DNA from: Bacillota bacterium
GTDB lineage: Bacteria > Bacillota > Clostridia > Lachnospirales > Lachnospiraceae
NCBI GenBank assembly: GCA_023414355.1
Contig: JAEZOB010000046.1
Span: 118,985-182,984, forward strand
DNA: 64,000 bases
Direction: 5' to 3'
The notes under the pieces were generated by a model. It made no database searches. It saw only the letters and a list, made by a program, of their open reading frames with translations, and was not told the origin of the DNA. The translations under genes and the position numbers were made by a program. The first letter of the stretch is position 1, and every line of letters begins with the position of its first letter. Below are positions 44,298 through 54,638 of the stretch, piece by piece.

Positions 44298-46637
44298 TTA
44301 TAAGCAATTGATCGAGGTAACGATCTCCATATTCCGTACCATTTTCGTCGGATTTATTACAGAGATCACAGTTGATAAGACTACAATCAACAGAATAATC
44401 AGCAAATAATTTACAGGAATTTTCCATTCATATCCCCAACGGGAGGTTATGGCTAGCCCATATAGGGATTTATTAATAAGAAGTCCCAGTACCGAACCTA
44501 TCATGCAGCCACAGACAGAATAGGTTGCAGCTTCTGCAATAACCATCCTCTTTATCTGTTTACCACTCATGCCAATTGCCCGCATCACGCCATAACGTCT
44601 GATCCGGCTGGAAATACTCATATTCATACTGTTGATTATATTAAATACTGTAATCGACGCTATTATAAATAGAAATCCATATACAAAGATGGCAAGGGAA
44701 TAAAAAACTGCTCTTGATGAGGTGTTGCTTTCTCTTCGGTCAGAAAGCTTTATTCCATCCCCCGAAATCCTTCTGATCTCTTTTACGGTATCCTCAGTCG
44801 CATTCTTACCCAATTTCATATCAATGATTGTATAATAGCCTCCTCCAATCAGCCTCGTAAATGTCTCTTCGGAACATATCATAAGGTGACTACCGTCATT
44901 CGAATGAAAGGGGGTACTTGAAAGAAAACCCGCTATTATTAACTCTTTCTCTTTGCCATTGATAACTAGAATAATCTTATCCCCTACTCTCCATTTAGCT
45001 GAGGCATCATATTCCACAAGTACCTGCCCCGGTACTGTCTCTACAGGCTCCAGACTTCCATCTATCACATAATCCTTTGCCCAGTGGAACTGATTCTGCT
45101 CATATGAGATTAGGTCTGCCACTATAGCTTCTTCGTTGTAGCTTCCTTTCAAATCATACGCAAACATTCTGCCATAACTTTTTTCTATTTCCGGTATTTC
45201 ATTAAGCTCCTTCAATACCTCCTTTGATATCGACAGACTGTTGTCCTCACTGACTACAGATAGATCAGGGGTCCAGGGCTTTAATGTGGTAATTGCGTTA
45301 AACATGAACTCTATCATTATACTGAAAGATAAAAATAATATGATGCTGATTGCAAAGGAGCCCATCATCAAAAGAAGATTTTTCTTCACAGCTGCCGCAT
45401 GGGAGATTCCTAAGGCTATCTCCACCGGAAGTCCTGCCGTTTTGACTTTCATCTCAACAGGGGCTGCCTCCTTATTCATACCGTTTACAGCACTGACAGG
45501 TGAAACTCCGGAGGCCTTGCGACAGGGAGACATGGATGCAAGTAGTACGGTAAGCACTCCAACCAGTATTCCACAGACTATTCCAATTAAACTTACAGCA
45601 AAGATAGGCATATCTCCAAAGTATTTGGGATTCATATATCTTAAAAAAGCGCATGCGCTCTGACTGATCAGCACTCCACTCAGTATTCCCGGAGGTAAAG
45701 CTCGCAGACAGTACAGCAGGCTTTCCTTAATGACGAAATGTCTGATTTGGCGCTTTGAAGCCCCAAGACAACGAAGCATACCAAAGAATTGAATTCTTTC
45801 AATCATATTTAGATGAAAGGTTCCGGATATCATAAAGATTCCTGCCGCAAGTACAAGAATAAACAAACCGCCTGCTGTTAGATAAAGGTTTCGCATATAG
45901 GAATTTGCACTTTGTCCCAGTAAAGCTATCAATCTTGTATTTTCATGCAGCATACTTTGATCAAATCCGTACTTAGCTGGCAGTTCATCTATAATGCCAC
46001 GTAGATTCGTATTAAGTCGAAAACGAATATAAAAATACTTCTTATAATTCTCTGTACTTAAGTAAGTCTCTATCCCTTTTCCAGAAAAAACAATTCCGTG
46101 TGAATCATCCTTTTTCAGCATTGAGGTATTCCGAAAGGTTCCTACGATACGAAAACGTTCTGTTATTCCATCCTTTATGGTGAACTCATACTCATTACCA
46201 ATTACTAAGGCAAGCTGTTCCAGAGCATACTCATCTATCATAATTTCGTTGACTGCGTCGGGGAATTCTCCCTTTACCATACTTAACCCCAAAGCCTCAC
46301 ACATGACCTGATCACCACCGCATAACAAAAACTCCATATCATTCCGAACAAATTCTGTGTCATTCCTACAACTATACATCCATCCGGCTGCATCGATCTG
46401 TTTCTGATAATCTGACCACAAGGTATCCGCTCCTTCCTCAGATAAATCAGAAAACCCCAAATGCCAGTTTCCTCCTTCTCGAATCGCATTGATTTTCTGA
46501 GCCCGTATCTCCATATCAGCCATACTAAAGATGGCAGTAACAAGGCATACCGCAATGGCGATACAAATAACTGCAATTCGGCTTTTCTTCTTATGAACAC
46601 GATGATACTCATTTACTAATCTAAGATAATGCTTCAT
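44298..46637 (-). CDS. FtsX-type ABC transporter permease, duplicated (779 aa)
   Basis: Two FtsX halves like the permease at 9534-12143. One N-terminal span, an extracellular domain and three spans (with ERIQFFGMLRCLGASKRQ) are followed by a second span (~420), another extracellular domain and three final spans (with SSRIRRYGVMRAIGMSGKQ). It overlaps its ATPase gene by 4 bp. With the kinase and regulator downstream in the list (47528-49359) it forms a second four-gene module of the same design. Likely an antimicrobial-resistance or envelope transporter. Confidence 0.92.
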   Translation of the reverse strand: MKHYLRLVNEYHRVHKKKSRIAVICIAIAVCLVTAIFSMADMEIRAQKINAIREGGNWHLGFSDLSEEGADTLWSDYQKQIDAAGWMYSCRNDTEFVRNDMEFLLCGGDQVMCEALGLSMVKGEFPDAVNEIMIDEYALEQLALVIGNEYEFTIKDGITERFRIVGTFRNTSMLKKDDSHGIVFSGKGIETYLSTENYKKYFYIRFRLNTNLRGIIDELPAKYGFDQSMLHENTRLIALLGQSANSYMRNLYLTAGGLFILVLAAGIFMISGTFHLNMIERIQFFGMLRCLGASKRQIRHFVIKESLLYCLRALPPGILSGVLISQSACAFLRYMNPKYFGDMPIFAVSLIGIVCGILVGVLTVLLASMSPCRKASGVSPVSAVNGMNKEAAPVEMKVKTAGLPVEIALGISHAAAVKKNLLLMMGSFAISIILFLSFSIMIEFMFNAITTLKPWTPDLSVVSEDNSLSISKEVLKELNEIPEIEKSYGRMFAYDLKGSYNEEAIVADLISYEQNQFHWAKDYVIDGSLEPVETVPGQVLVEYDASAKWRVGDKIILVINGKEKELIIAGFLSSTPFHSNDGSHLMICSEETFTRLIGGGYYTIIDMKLGKNATEDTVKEIRRISGDGIKLSDRRESNTSSRAVFYSLAIFVYGFLFIIASITVFNIINSMNMSISSRIRRYGVMRAIGMSGKQIKRMVIAEAATYSVCGCMIGSVLGLLINKSLYGLAITSRWGYEWKIPVNYLLIILLIVVLSTVISVINPTKMVRNMEIVTSINCL

Positions 46638-47314
46638 TTTGTACCTCCTAAGTCTCTTAGGATTCCATCAGATACTTGAAGCACTCGATCTGCCTTAGCG
46701 GCGATCTGCATATTATGTGTAATCATGACAATCGTCTGTCGATAGGCAACTGATGTATTTTTTAATAGTGAGACTACTTCACTGCTATTTTTCGTATCCA
46801 GATTACCTGTCGGTTCATCTGCTAAGATCAGCATTGGTTTTGTAATCAGTGCTCTGCCGATTGCTACTCTCTGCTGCTGTCCGCCGGAAAGCTGGCTGGG
46901 ATAGTGTCTTCTTCTCTCTTCCAACCCTAATAATTTTATTACCTCGTCTACATAGCTCATCTCCGGCTTTCTGTAATCTAAAAGTAGCGGAAAAATAATA
47001 TTCTGTTCTACGGTTAATTCCGGAATCAGGTTAAAGGCTTGAAATATAAATCCAATGTTTCTTCTTCTAAAGAAAGTCAATTTTTCTTCCTTCATGGTGA
47101 AAATATCATTCCCATCGATAGATACCTTTCCCGAGGTTGGTGTATCAATTCCACCAATCGCATTCAAAAGAGTGCTTTTTCCCGAACCTGATTCTCCGAC
47201 AATTGCTATGAATTCGCCCAAGGATACTTCAAAGCTGACATTTTTCAACGCTTCCACCTTAGTGTCACCTGTTCCATACGTTTTACATAAGTGATCTACC
47301 TTTAATATCTCCAT
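46634..47314 (-). CDS. ABC transporter ATP-binding protein, MacB/LolD type
   Basis: 226 aa with Walker A GESGSGKS, signature LSGGQQQR, Walker B LILADEPTGNLDT and H-loop MITHNM. The ATG at 47314 has AGAGGAGG upstream; a longer frame begins at 47368 but has no ribosome site. Paralogue of the ATPase at 12140-12823, and coupled to the FtsX permease by a 4-bp overlap. Confidence 0.95.
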   Translation of the reverse strand: MEILKVDHLCKTYGTGDTKVEALKNVSFEVSLGEFIAIVGESGSGKSTLLNAIGGIDTPTSGKVSIDGNDIFTMKEEKLTFFRRRNIGFIFQAFNLIPELTVEQNIIFPLLLDYRKPEMSYVDEVIKLLGLEERRRHYPSQLSGGQQQRVAIGRALITKPMLILADEPTGNLDTKNSSEVVSLLKNTSVAYRQTIVMITHNMQIAAKADRVLQVSDGILRDLGGTK

Positions 47315-47383
47315 ATTACCTCCTCTGCTGCATCCTCTAAGGTGCAACTCAAAACGGTGGAAGAACAAGGGTGAGTGCCATAG

Positions 47384-47461
47384 ACGTGAATTTATGCATT
47401 ATCAATTCACGTTACGAACATTCGCAGATTCTTCTCGTGTGAATTGCTTTCTAATTCACAC
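47384..47461. other. Pair of hairpins between kinase and ATPase genes
   Basis: ACGTGAATT...AATTCACGT (47384-47412) and GTGTGAATT...AATTCACAC (47437-47461). Both share a GTGAATT core, so they could be paired regulator sites or mRNA hairpins. In the paralogous module the same position is held by the palindromic element at 12868-12980. Confidence 0.6.
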
Positions 47462-47527
47462 TGTCCTCCGTTAATCTATGATACGAAAAGGTTAACATAT
47501 ATATCTTACATATACATGAATTCTAGC

Positions 47528-48604
47528 TTACACTTTTGTAAGGTACTTTCTAATTCCTTGCATCGTTCTGCTCTCTTTCATAAAATCCAATTGAAAGCTA
47601 CTTCCTCTCCCTAACTCACTCTCAACAGTAATCGTTCCGCTATGCGCTTCCGTAATCATATTTGCTAAGGGTAATCCCAGGCCGGCGCCTTGGGTATCCT
47701 TTGAAAATCTACTTCGATAAAACCTTTTAAAGATATTATGAAGGTCCTCCGGGTGAATACCCTCTCCAAGATCGATGATCTTAATTCTAATGAAAACCGG
47801 CGTCTCCATATAGCTTAAAGTTACCGAACCACCGGCATTCATATGATCCAATGCATTCTTCACAATATTACTGATGGCTTCCGTCATCCATATAGAATCA
47901 CAGTGCAGAATCACTTCTCCATTGTCAATTAATTCAATAGATTTTCCTTCCCTCTTGCATCTGGTATCAAATTCCTCCACTACCTGAATTAACACTTCTC
48001 TGACGCTCACATTTGCCATCTCGAATTGTATGATACCCGCATCAAACTTCGCTATCTTAAGGAGATTTTGAACCAAATAATCCATTCGGTTGATTGATAA
48101 CTCACATTTTGTACAATAATCTGCTATGGACGAAGGATCTTCCTTCTCTATCAGCATAATTTCAAGGTACATTGACAGAGCTGCCAAAGGGGTCTTAATC
48201 TGATGAGATATATCAGAAATGATTCTCTGGAGAAATTCATTGCTTTTCTTCTCCTTCTCCATATGGGTATGGAGTACCATTGCCATATGATTGACTTCCT
48301 CGAAAAATCTGGCTAATTCGCCTTCATCACAGCTGTCAATACGGGAAAACAGGTCTCCCTTCATAAAGCTCTGTACCTTCTGCTCTGCAGCCTTGATAAG
48401 TTTTAGTTCCCGGTGGCGCTGCCATAGCTGTAGTAAAATACAGCCTATACCAAGTGATAAAGTGATTACAGCAAATAGCAAAGAAATTGATAAGGTAAAA
48501 CTGAATGAATACGCAATCAGAAAGCTAGCTGCAGTACAACAAATGGTCAGCCCGGCTTGCAGATATAAGCTCCTTACAGTATATCTATCATGAAAGATCC
48601 ACAT
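47528..48604 (-). CDS. Sensor histidine kinase with two short-loop membrane helices
   Basis: 358 aa. Two membrane helices (about 16-36 and 40-62) with almost no loop, a HAMP-like linker, H-box SHQIKTPL with His134, N-box NIVKNALDH and G-boxes DLGEGI and GAGLGLPLA. As in the first module there is no external sensor domain, so the partner ABC transporter is a candidate sensor. TTGGAGGAG precedes the ATG. Confidence 0.94.
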   Translation of the reverse strand: MWIFHDRYTVRSLYLQAGLTICCTAASFLIAYSFSFTLSISLLFAVITLSLGIGCILLQLWQRHRELKLIKAAEQKVQSFMKGDLFSRIDSCDEGELARFFEEVNHMAMVLHTHMEKEKKSNEFLQRIISDISHQIKTPLAALSMYLEIMLIEKEDPSSIADYCTKCELSINRMDYLVQNLLKIAKFDAGIIQFEMANVSVREVLIQVVEEFDTRCKREGKSIELIDNGEVILHCDSIWMTEAISNIVKNALDHMNAGGSVTLSYMETPVFIRIKIIDLGEGIHPEDLHNIFKRFYRSRFSKDTQGAGLGLPLANMITEAHSGTITVESELGRGSSFQLDFMKESRTMQGIRKYLTKV

Positions 48605-48669
48605 ATTTCTCCTCCAAAAATCATACTAACATCCTACAATGCATCTTCGATGCAGTTCAAGATATTCCC

Positions 48670-49359
48670 CTACTCAGCAGCGGAAACAAAGCGATAGCCT
48701 ATTCCTCGTACTGTCTGTAGAAGCTGCGGATGTGACGGATCTGTCTCAAGCTTATTTCGAAGTCTTCTGATATAAACCGACAGAGTATTATCATCCACAT
48801 AAGCCCCCTTCTGGTCCCAAAGCGTATCTTCAATTTTTTCTCTGCTAAGCAGGACCCCCTTATTCCTTACAAAATAGCATAATAGACGATATTCTCCCGC
48901 TGTAAGCTCCAGTTCGATTCCAGCCTTAGTAACACGGTTCTGCATGATATCAATACATAAATCTCCTGCTGTGAGCATAGTTTCATTTTGGCGGAATGCA
49001 TAGCTACGGCGTAGAAGGGCTTTTATTCTGGATAAAAGTTCATTCAACTTAAACGGCTTAATTATGTAATCGTCTCCACCCATATCAAGTCCCCTTACTA
49101 TATGTAGCTCAGAATCCGAAGCTGTAAGGAAAATAATCGGTACCGCAGATGTCCTGCGTATCCACTCACACATATCAAAGCCCGATCCATCGGGAAGTGT
49201 GACATCCAATAAAACAATCTGATAACCGCCCTCCTGATAGATTTCCTTTGCCTCTTTTAACGTCCGGGCTACATCAATTTTATACCCGTTTCTTATCAGC
49301 ATGTATGCAAGACCCTCCACCAGACTGATATCGTCTTCCAGTATAAGTATTTTCTCCAT
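48670..49359 (-). CDS. OmpR-family response regulator
   Basis: 229 aa: receiver with acidic pair at 9-10, phospho-Asp52 (LLDVTLPDGSG), KPF lysine, then a winged-helix output domain (DNTLSVYIRRLRNKLE, RGIGYRF). TAGGAGAAG precedes the ATG. First gene of the second regulator-kinase-ABC module, and close to the regulator at 14183-14860. Confidence 0.95.
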   Translation of the reverse strand: MEKILILEDDISLVEGLAYMLIRNGYKIDVARTLKEAKEIYQEGGYQIVLLDVTLPDGSGFDMCEWIRRTSAVPIIFLTASDSELHIVRGLDMGGDDYIIKPFKLNELLSRIKALLRRSYAFRQNETMLTAGDLCIDIMQNRVTKAGIELELTAGEYRLLCYFVRNKGVLLSREKIEDTLWDQKGAYVDDNTLSVYIRRLRNKLETDPSHPQLLQTVRGIGYRFVSAAE

Positions 49360-49547
49360 ACCATTCTTCTCCTAATACGTTATAAATTTATGCTTATAAA
49401 TAATATACTTTTTCCTCTTCGTCAGGTCAATCTAATCTTTGATCGTTATATCTTCTGACACAGGAATCACGATATGGCTTTACATACTTATACAATTAGT
49501 ATATAACATGATTAACACATAGATAACGAATGAAAGGGCTATGATAA

Positions 49548-49811
49548 ATGAATAGAAAGAAGACCCCATTAGGAATAAACCTAACAGATGAAGAAAGAAA
49601 AAAGCTTCAAGAAGAAATTATCTATTACTTTGAAACTGAACGAGACGAAAAGCTTGGTATTATAGCCTCAGAGAATATCCTAGATTTCTTTCTCGATAAT
49701 CTCGGCAAAGCCCTCTATAACAAAGCCCTGGATGATGCCAAACGATGGTATAGCAAGCGCATGGAGGATATCGAAGCGGATTATTATACACTGTATAAAG
49801 AAGAGAACTAG
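49548..49811 (+). CDS. DUF2164 family protein
   Basis: 87 aa, small and charged. The pattern LTDEERKKLQEEIIYYFETERDEKLGIIAS (given in part), then FFLDNLGKALYNKALDDAKRW matches DUF2164 as I remember it. No membrane span or catalytic motif is visible. Probably a small cytosolic helical protein of unknown role. AAAGGG lies upstream; a terminator follows at 49884. Confidence 0.85.
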   Translation: MNRKKTPLGINLTDEERKKLQEEIIYYFETERDEKLGIIASENILDFFLDNLGKALYNKALDDAKRWYSKRMEDIEADYYTLYKEEN

Positions 49812-49883
49812 CTTTCAGGTATGATATATCAGCGAAAACCTTCTATAAGGAACGTGTATCCTTGCATAGTTTAGATATCTTCC

Positions 49884-49914
49884 AAAAAAGGTAGCCACTA
49901 AGGCTACCTTTTTC
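49884..49914. terminator. Bidirectional terminator
   Basis: AAAAAAGGTAGCC-ACTAA-GGCTACCTTTTT between the convergent DUF2164 (+) and ABC-F (-) genes. Confidence 0.93.
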
Positions 49915-49930
49915 CACATGCAGGCATTTC

Positions 49931-51769
49931 TTATTTATTTTCAAGCTTTGCCGCCTCAATCTGCTCTGCCAGGTCATTCAGATAGACCCAGCGTTCCATC
50001 TTGTCTTCGAGGGCTTTCGTCAGTTCGTCCTTGTTCTTCATCAATTCCTGGAGCTTAGCATAATTTGTTGACTCTTTCGCAATCGCCTGATCAGCCTCTT
50101 CTAGCTGAGCCTCCAATTTTACGATATCCTCATCGATGGTATCAAATTCCTTTTGCTCCTGATAGGTGAATTTCGGCCTATTGCTCTTCTGCTTCCAGGT
50201 AGCGATGCTGGCTGCTTTCTGTTCCTCAGAAGATACTGTAGCAACCGAACCGATCCGATTATTCGCGCTTGAGTCCGTGTCCTCCCGATTGCTTCTTGCC
50301 AGCTTATAATCCGTGAAGTTCCCCTCGTACTGTTTTATTACACCATCTTCGAAGGAGAAGATTCTAGTAGCAATCCTGTCCAGGAAATACCGGTCATGGG
50401 ATACTGTAACAACTATGCCCGGATAGGTATCCAGATAATCCTCCAGGATTGTCAGGGTCCTGATATCCAAATCATTGGTCGGCTCGTCCAGGATCAATAC
50501 ATTAGGGGCTTCCATCAATACCTTTAGCAGATAAAGCCTGCGTTTCTCACCGCCGGAGAGCTTAGCTATCTGTGTATACTGCATCGAGCCTAGAAATAGA
50601 AACCGGTCACACATCTGGGAAGCAGTCGCGGTCCCCTCCGAAGTTTGGATGTACTCCGCGGTATCCCTGATATAGTCAATGACCTTAAGGCTTTCATCCA
50701 TATATTCATTTTCCTGAGAGAAATACCCCAGCTTTATGGTGGTTCCGGTTTCGACACTTCCATTGTCCGGAAGCAGCATTCCTGTCAGAATATTGAGTAA
50801 TGTGGATTTACCACAGCCGTTAGGCCCGATAATACCGATTCTGTCACCTGGTAACAGGATATACGTAAAATCCTTAATTAACTTCTTATCACCAAAGGAT
50901 TTCTCCACACCGTTCAGCTCAATCGTCTTTTTACCCAGTCTGGCAGAAAGAGCATTGATCTCGACCTTACCCTCCTCTTCGATGGTTTTCCTGTCACGCA
51001 ACTCCTCAAACCGCTGAATATGCGCCTTCTGCTTAGTGGACCTGGCTCTGGCTCCACGCTGCATCCATTCCAGCTCAACGTGGTATAAACTCTTAGCCTT
51101 ACGCTCAGTCGCAGCTAACATGTCCTCGCGCTCTGCCTTCAATTCGAGGAATCTGGAGTAGTTCGCCTGATAGGAGTAGATGTTCCCTTTATCTAATTCA
51201 ATAATTTTATTTGTAACCATATCTAGAAAATATCTGTCATGGGTAACCATAATGAACGCACCCTTGAATTTACCTAAGTACTCCTCCAACCACTCTGCCA
51301 TCTCATTATCCAGATGGTTGGTAGGCTCATCCAACACAAGGATTTCTGCAGGAGTGAGTAAGGTGCGAACCAAAGCTACTCTCTTCTTCTGTCCTCCGGA
51401 CAGCTTTTCCGGAGATGCCGATGTATCCGTGATGCCCAGTTTGAGTAACATTGCATTTGCTTCCCCCTCCAGATTGCGATACTCTTCCTCTGCCTTCTGG
51501 CCTTGTACCACATTCTGCAAGATTGACTGCTGATAGTCAAATTCCGGGGTCTGGGATAGATATCCGATCCTTACTTTCTTTCCCTTTGTAATCGTACCCT
51601 CATCCGGCTCCTCTAAACCCGCAATTATTTTTAAGAGGGTCGATTTTCCGGTGCCATTGATGCCAATGATCCCAATCTTCTCTCCCTCGCCGATACCAAA
51701 TGTAACATGATCGAAAAGCAAACGCTCCGTATAACTTTTGCTCATATTTTCAACTGTTAATAAATTCAT
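49931..51769 (-). CDS. ABC-F family ATPase, Uup-like
   Basis: 612 aa with two ATPase domains and no membrane helices. Walker A GINGTGKST and GPNGCGKST; signatures LSGGQKKR and LSGGEKRR; catalytic LDEPTNHLD and LDEPTNDLD. An interdomain linker (about 235-285, WMQRGARARSTKQKAHIQRFEEL) and a C-terminal coiled coil (~540-612) are features of Uup rather than of short resistance ABC-Fs. Such proteins act on ribosomes or on DNA structures; the C-terminal coiled coil in Uup binds DNA. Cytosolic. Confidence 0.94.
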   Translation of the reverse strand: MNLLTVENMSKSYTERLLFDHVTFGIGEGEKIGIIGINGTGKSTLLKIIAGLEEPDEGTITKGKKVRIGYLSQTPEFDYQQSILQNVVQGQKAEEEYRNLEGEANAMLLKLGITDTSASPEKLSGGQKKRVALVRTLLTPAEILVLDEPTNHLDNEMAEWLEEYLGKFKGAFIMVTHDRYFLDMVTNKIIELDKGNIYSYQANYSRFLELKAEREDMLAATERKAKSLYHVELEWMQRGARARSTKQKAHIQRFEELRDRKTIEEEGKVEINALSARLGKKTIELNGVEKSFGDKKLIKDFTYILLPGDRIGIIGPNGCGKSTLLNILTGMLLPDNGSVETGTTIKLGYFSQENEYMDESLKVIDYIRDTAEYIQTSEGTATASQMCDRFLFLGSMQYTQIAKLSGGEKRRLYLLKVLMEAPNVLILDEPTNDLDIRTLTILEDYLDTYPGIVVTVSHDRYFLDRIATRIFSFEDGVIKQYEGNFTDYKLARSNREDTDSSANNRIGSVATVSSEEQKAASIATWKQKSNRPKFTYQEQKEFDTIDEDIVKLEAQLEEADQAIAKESTNYAKLQELMKNKDELTKALEDKMERWVYLNDLAEQIEAAKLENK

Positions 51770-52061
51770 GCAGCTTACCTTTCTTTCTTCATTTATTGCA
51801 TGTCTATCGTATCATAGGATTATTTTATTGTCCATACAGAATACCGTGATGATAACCAGGCTGACTTAGTATATATTTTCTTGCATAACATATCAAGTAT
51901 AAGATATAGTTCCACACTAATATTAACTAAGTCATAACTTTATGAAATAATTTGGTTGATATGTAAAACACACAAAAAATAATGTAGTATTTATAAGTGT
52001 ATTTCTATATAATAACAAGTAACGCATTAATATATAAATCAAAATTCTCGGAGGTAAGCTT

Positions 52062-52394
52062 ATGGAGACATGGCAAATAATATCAGCGCTTATCATTGGG
52101 TTGATTTCCGTTTCATTATTTACATATTCGTATTTTACTTCCAGAGAGAAGGGACCAATACTGTCAAATACATATCTTTTTGCTACTAGAGAAGAACGAG
52201 AAAGAATGGATTTATCCGCCGAATATCACCTTGTTACTGTAGTATTTAGAATTTTAGGACTGATATTCCTGCTTTTAACTGCAAAAATTCTAACATCATG
52301 GGTATGGTTGAACTATTTAATGGGAATTTTAATCGTCTATGTAATGATCTATGCCATTAAGGAGTCAGTGAAATCAGAAAAGAACACAAAATAA
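52062..52394 (+). CDS. Small membrane protein, DUF3784-like
   Basis: 110 aa with three hydrophobic helices (about 5-25, 60-78, 83-100) and a short polar loop (REKGPILSNTYLFATREERERMDL) that resembles DUF3784/SdpI-type proteins. CGGAGG precedes the ATG. Function is not known. The 292-bp gap upstream (51770-52061) is AT-rich and shows nothing definite. Confidence 0.75.
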   Translation: METWQIISALIIGLISVSLFTYSYFTSREKGPILSNTYLFATREERERMDLSAEYHLVTVVFRILGLIFLLLTAKILTSWVWLNYLMGILIVYVMIYAIKESVKSEKNTK

Positions 52395-52451
52395 TCTAAG
52401 TATGAATAATGACAAAACTTCTCCAAATAAACATCCTACAACTTCTCCACA

Positions 52452-52486
52452 AAAATATCTCCCGCACAAAGTCCGGGAGATATTTT
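52452..52486 (-). terminator. Terminator of purA
   Basis: AAAATATCTCCCG / CGGGAGATATTTT with a short loop; T-rich on both sides, so probably bidirectional. Confidence 0.9.
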
Positions 52487-52504
52487 CATATTTATACTAT
52501 TTGA

Positions 52505-53779
52505 TTATCTCTTAATAATATCATTTCTGCCCGGTCCGTTGGAAATCATCGTAATCGGAACCTCAAGCTCCTTCTCGATAAATTCGATGTACTTCCTGCA
52601 GTTCTCAGGTAAATCCTTGTATTCCTTAATTCCTCTGACTTCTGTCTTCCAACCCGGCAGATATTCATAAACCGGCTTCGCTTTCGCAAGCTTCACAGTA
52701 GTCGGGAAATCCTTTGTTACTACACCGTCAATCTCATAGCCTACACAAACAGGTAGAGTGTCAAGATACCCTAATACATCCAGTACTGTGAGTGCAACCT
52801 CAGTTGCTCCCTGCATTCTGCAACCGTAACGGGAGGCAACCGCATCAAACCATCCCATACGTCTCGGTCTTCCGGTGGTTGCACCATACTCACCACCATC
52901 GCCACCACGTCTTCTGAGCTCATCCGCCTCTTCCCCGAAAATTTCACTTACAAATTCACCGGCACCGACCGCTGAGGAATACGCCTTTACAACAGTAACG
53001 ATACTCTTGATCTCATAAGGCGGGATACCTGCACCGATTGCACCGTATGCTGCCAATGTGGAGGATGAAGTAACCATTGGATAGATACCGAAATCGGGAT
53101 CCTTTAAAGCACCCAATTGTCCCTCCAGTAATATATTCTTACCGGCCTTGATTGCTTCGTGCAGATAGGCTGCAACATCACATACATATGGTTCAACTAA
53201 AGTTCTGTATTCGATTAAGGTTGCAAATAATTCTTCCGGATTGATGGTCGGTTTGTGATACATATGCTCAAGAAGGATATTCTTCATCTCACATACTCTG
53301 TTCACCTTTTCCTTCAGCGCTTCCTCATCAAAAAGCTCGGACACTTGAAAACCGATCTTTGCGTATTTATCTGAATAGAAAGGAGCAATGCCTGATTTAG
53401 TGGAACCGAAGGATTTTCCTCCGAGACGTTCCTCTTCATACTGATCGAATAAGATATGGTAAGGCATCATAATTTGAGCTCTGTCAGAAACCAGAATCTT
53501 TGGAGCCGGTACACCACGATCTACCAATGACTGAACTTCCTTTACCAGATACGGAATATTCAATGCAACACCATTACCGATAATGCTTGTTGTATGTTTA
53601 TAGAATACGCCGGACGGCAGTAAATGTAGTGCGAACTTCCCGTATTCGTTGATGATGGTATGGCCTGCATTACTGCCTCCCTGATAACGAATTACGATGT
53701 CCGCTTCCTGTCCGAGCATATCTGTAATCTTACCTTTTCCTTCGTCGCCCCAATTGGCGCCTACGATTGCTTTTACCAT
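52505..53779 (-). CDS. purA: Adenylosuccinate synthetase
   Basis: 424 aa, converting IMP, aspartate and GTP to adenylosuccinate in AMP synthesis. GDEGKGK (P-loop), GGSNAGHTI with the catalytic His, GQLGALKDPDFG and TTGRPRRMGWFD are intact. EGQLGALKD has the spacing seen in clostridial PurA. The ATG at 53779 with AAGGAGG upstream is chosen; the frame stays open 31 codons further but covers the promoter area. Monocistronic. Confidence 0.97.
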   Translation of the reverse strand: MVKAIVGANWGDEGKGKITDMLGQEADIVIRYQGGSNAGHTIINEYGKFALHLLPSGVFYKHTTSIIGNGVALNIPYLVKEVQSLVDRGVPAPKILVSDRAQIMMPYHILFDQYEEERLGGKSFGSTKSGIAPFYSDKYAKIGFQVSELFDEEALKEKVNRVCEMKNILLEHMYHKPTINPEELFATLIEYRTLVEPYVCDVAAYLHEAIKAGKNILLEGQLGALKDPDFGIYPMVTSSSTLAAYGAIGAGIPPYEIKSIVTVVKAYSSAVGAGEFVSEIFGEEADELRRRGGDGGEYGATTGRPRRMGWFDAVASRYGCRMQGATEVALTVLDVLGYLDTLPVCVGYEIDGVVTKDFPTTVKLAKAKPVYEYLPGWKTEVRGIKEYKDLPENCRKYIEFIEKELEVPITMISNGPGRNDIIKR

Positions 53780-53917
53780 AGTTATTCCTCCTTGGCTTAT
53801 TATTCCCAAATCCTCTCTAAGTATAAGCCCGGTCTTCACATAAGTAAAATCAATATTAATTATGTTAGTCATAAGAGGGAATTATGCAAAATGGAGTATC
53901 ATTTCATATAATACGAT

Positions 53918-54619
53918 TCAGAAAAGCATCTGAATTGGGCTCCCCGCTTCTGTCAACTTACTGATGACATATTCAGCAGCTTCGCGAACGAAGTGTAGAG
54001 TCCTCTGATAGCTAATATAAACCGGCTGTTCAAGCTTATGGTCCTCAAAGAAATGTCGTTTGATCATCCAATCCATACAGTCCTGCATCTCTTGAAAACT
54101 GATGTAATCCTTAATGGGCTTGATTGGTGACTTTAGAAGCTTCTCTTTCACTTCCTGAATATCCTCGTAATCTCTGACTAGCAATAAATCGTTGCGGTTC
54201 ATATCTGCTATGATATTCTCGAAAAAACCGGGATCCGTCTGAGCTATTCCCTGACCTTCCATCATCGTACAGAATTCCTTCCTTACGGTCAGCATAAACA
54301 ACTCATCGGTCAATACATGTGCTGCATACCCGAGATACAGATCATAAAGTTCATCTATTCCATCTTTATGTTTTAAGATAAAATCGGCCAATCTCTTATG
54401 AAAGAGCTGCCTGTTCTCCGGAAGTTCAAAATCAGCATCAAGAATGTCATCTCGAAAATGAGTATGCTTTTTAAATGCCCGGATATAGCCTTCCCGTGCA
54501 TGAATCGCATCAGGAGCAAGATTGCCAAGGTAAAACAGGCTCTCCTCACGGATCGTGTCCTTCGGAAGCCTCTTGATGATTTCTCTGGCAATCACCATAT
54601 GTGTTATTACGCCGGCCAT
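53918..54619 (-). CDS. Zinc-dependent phospholipase C-like protein
   Basis: 233 aa from the ATG at 54619 (TGGAGG upstream). The helical fold carries the zinc-PLC/S1-P1-nuclease-like set of ligands: THMVIAREI at the N-terminus, GNLAPDAIH, KKHTHFRDD and YAAHVLTDELF. No signal peptide is present, so unlike secreted clostridial phospholipases it should be cytosolic. This cytosolic family is common in Firmicutes and its substrate is not established. It is 19 bp downstream of dut, likely in the same operon. Confidence 0.86.
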   Translation of the reverse strand: MAGVITHMVIAREIIKRLPKDTIREESLFYLGNLAPDAIHAREGYIRAFKKHTHFRDDILDADFELPENRQLFHKRLADFILKHKDGIDELYDLYLGYAAHVLTDELFMLTVRKEFCTMMEGQGIAQTDPGFFENIIADMNRNDLLLVRDYEDIQEVKEKLLKSPIKPIKDYISFQEMQDCMDWMIKRHFFEDHKLEQPVYISYQRTLHFVREAAEYVISKLTEAGSPIQMLF

Positions 54620-54638
54620 AGATTCCTCCAATCATCCT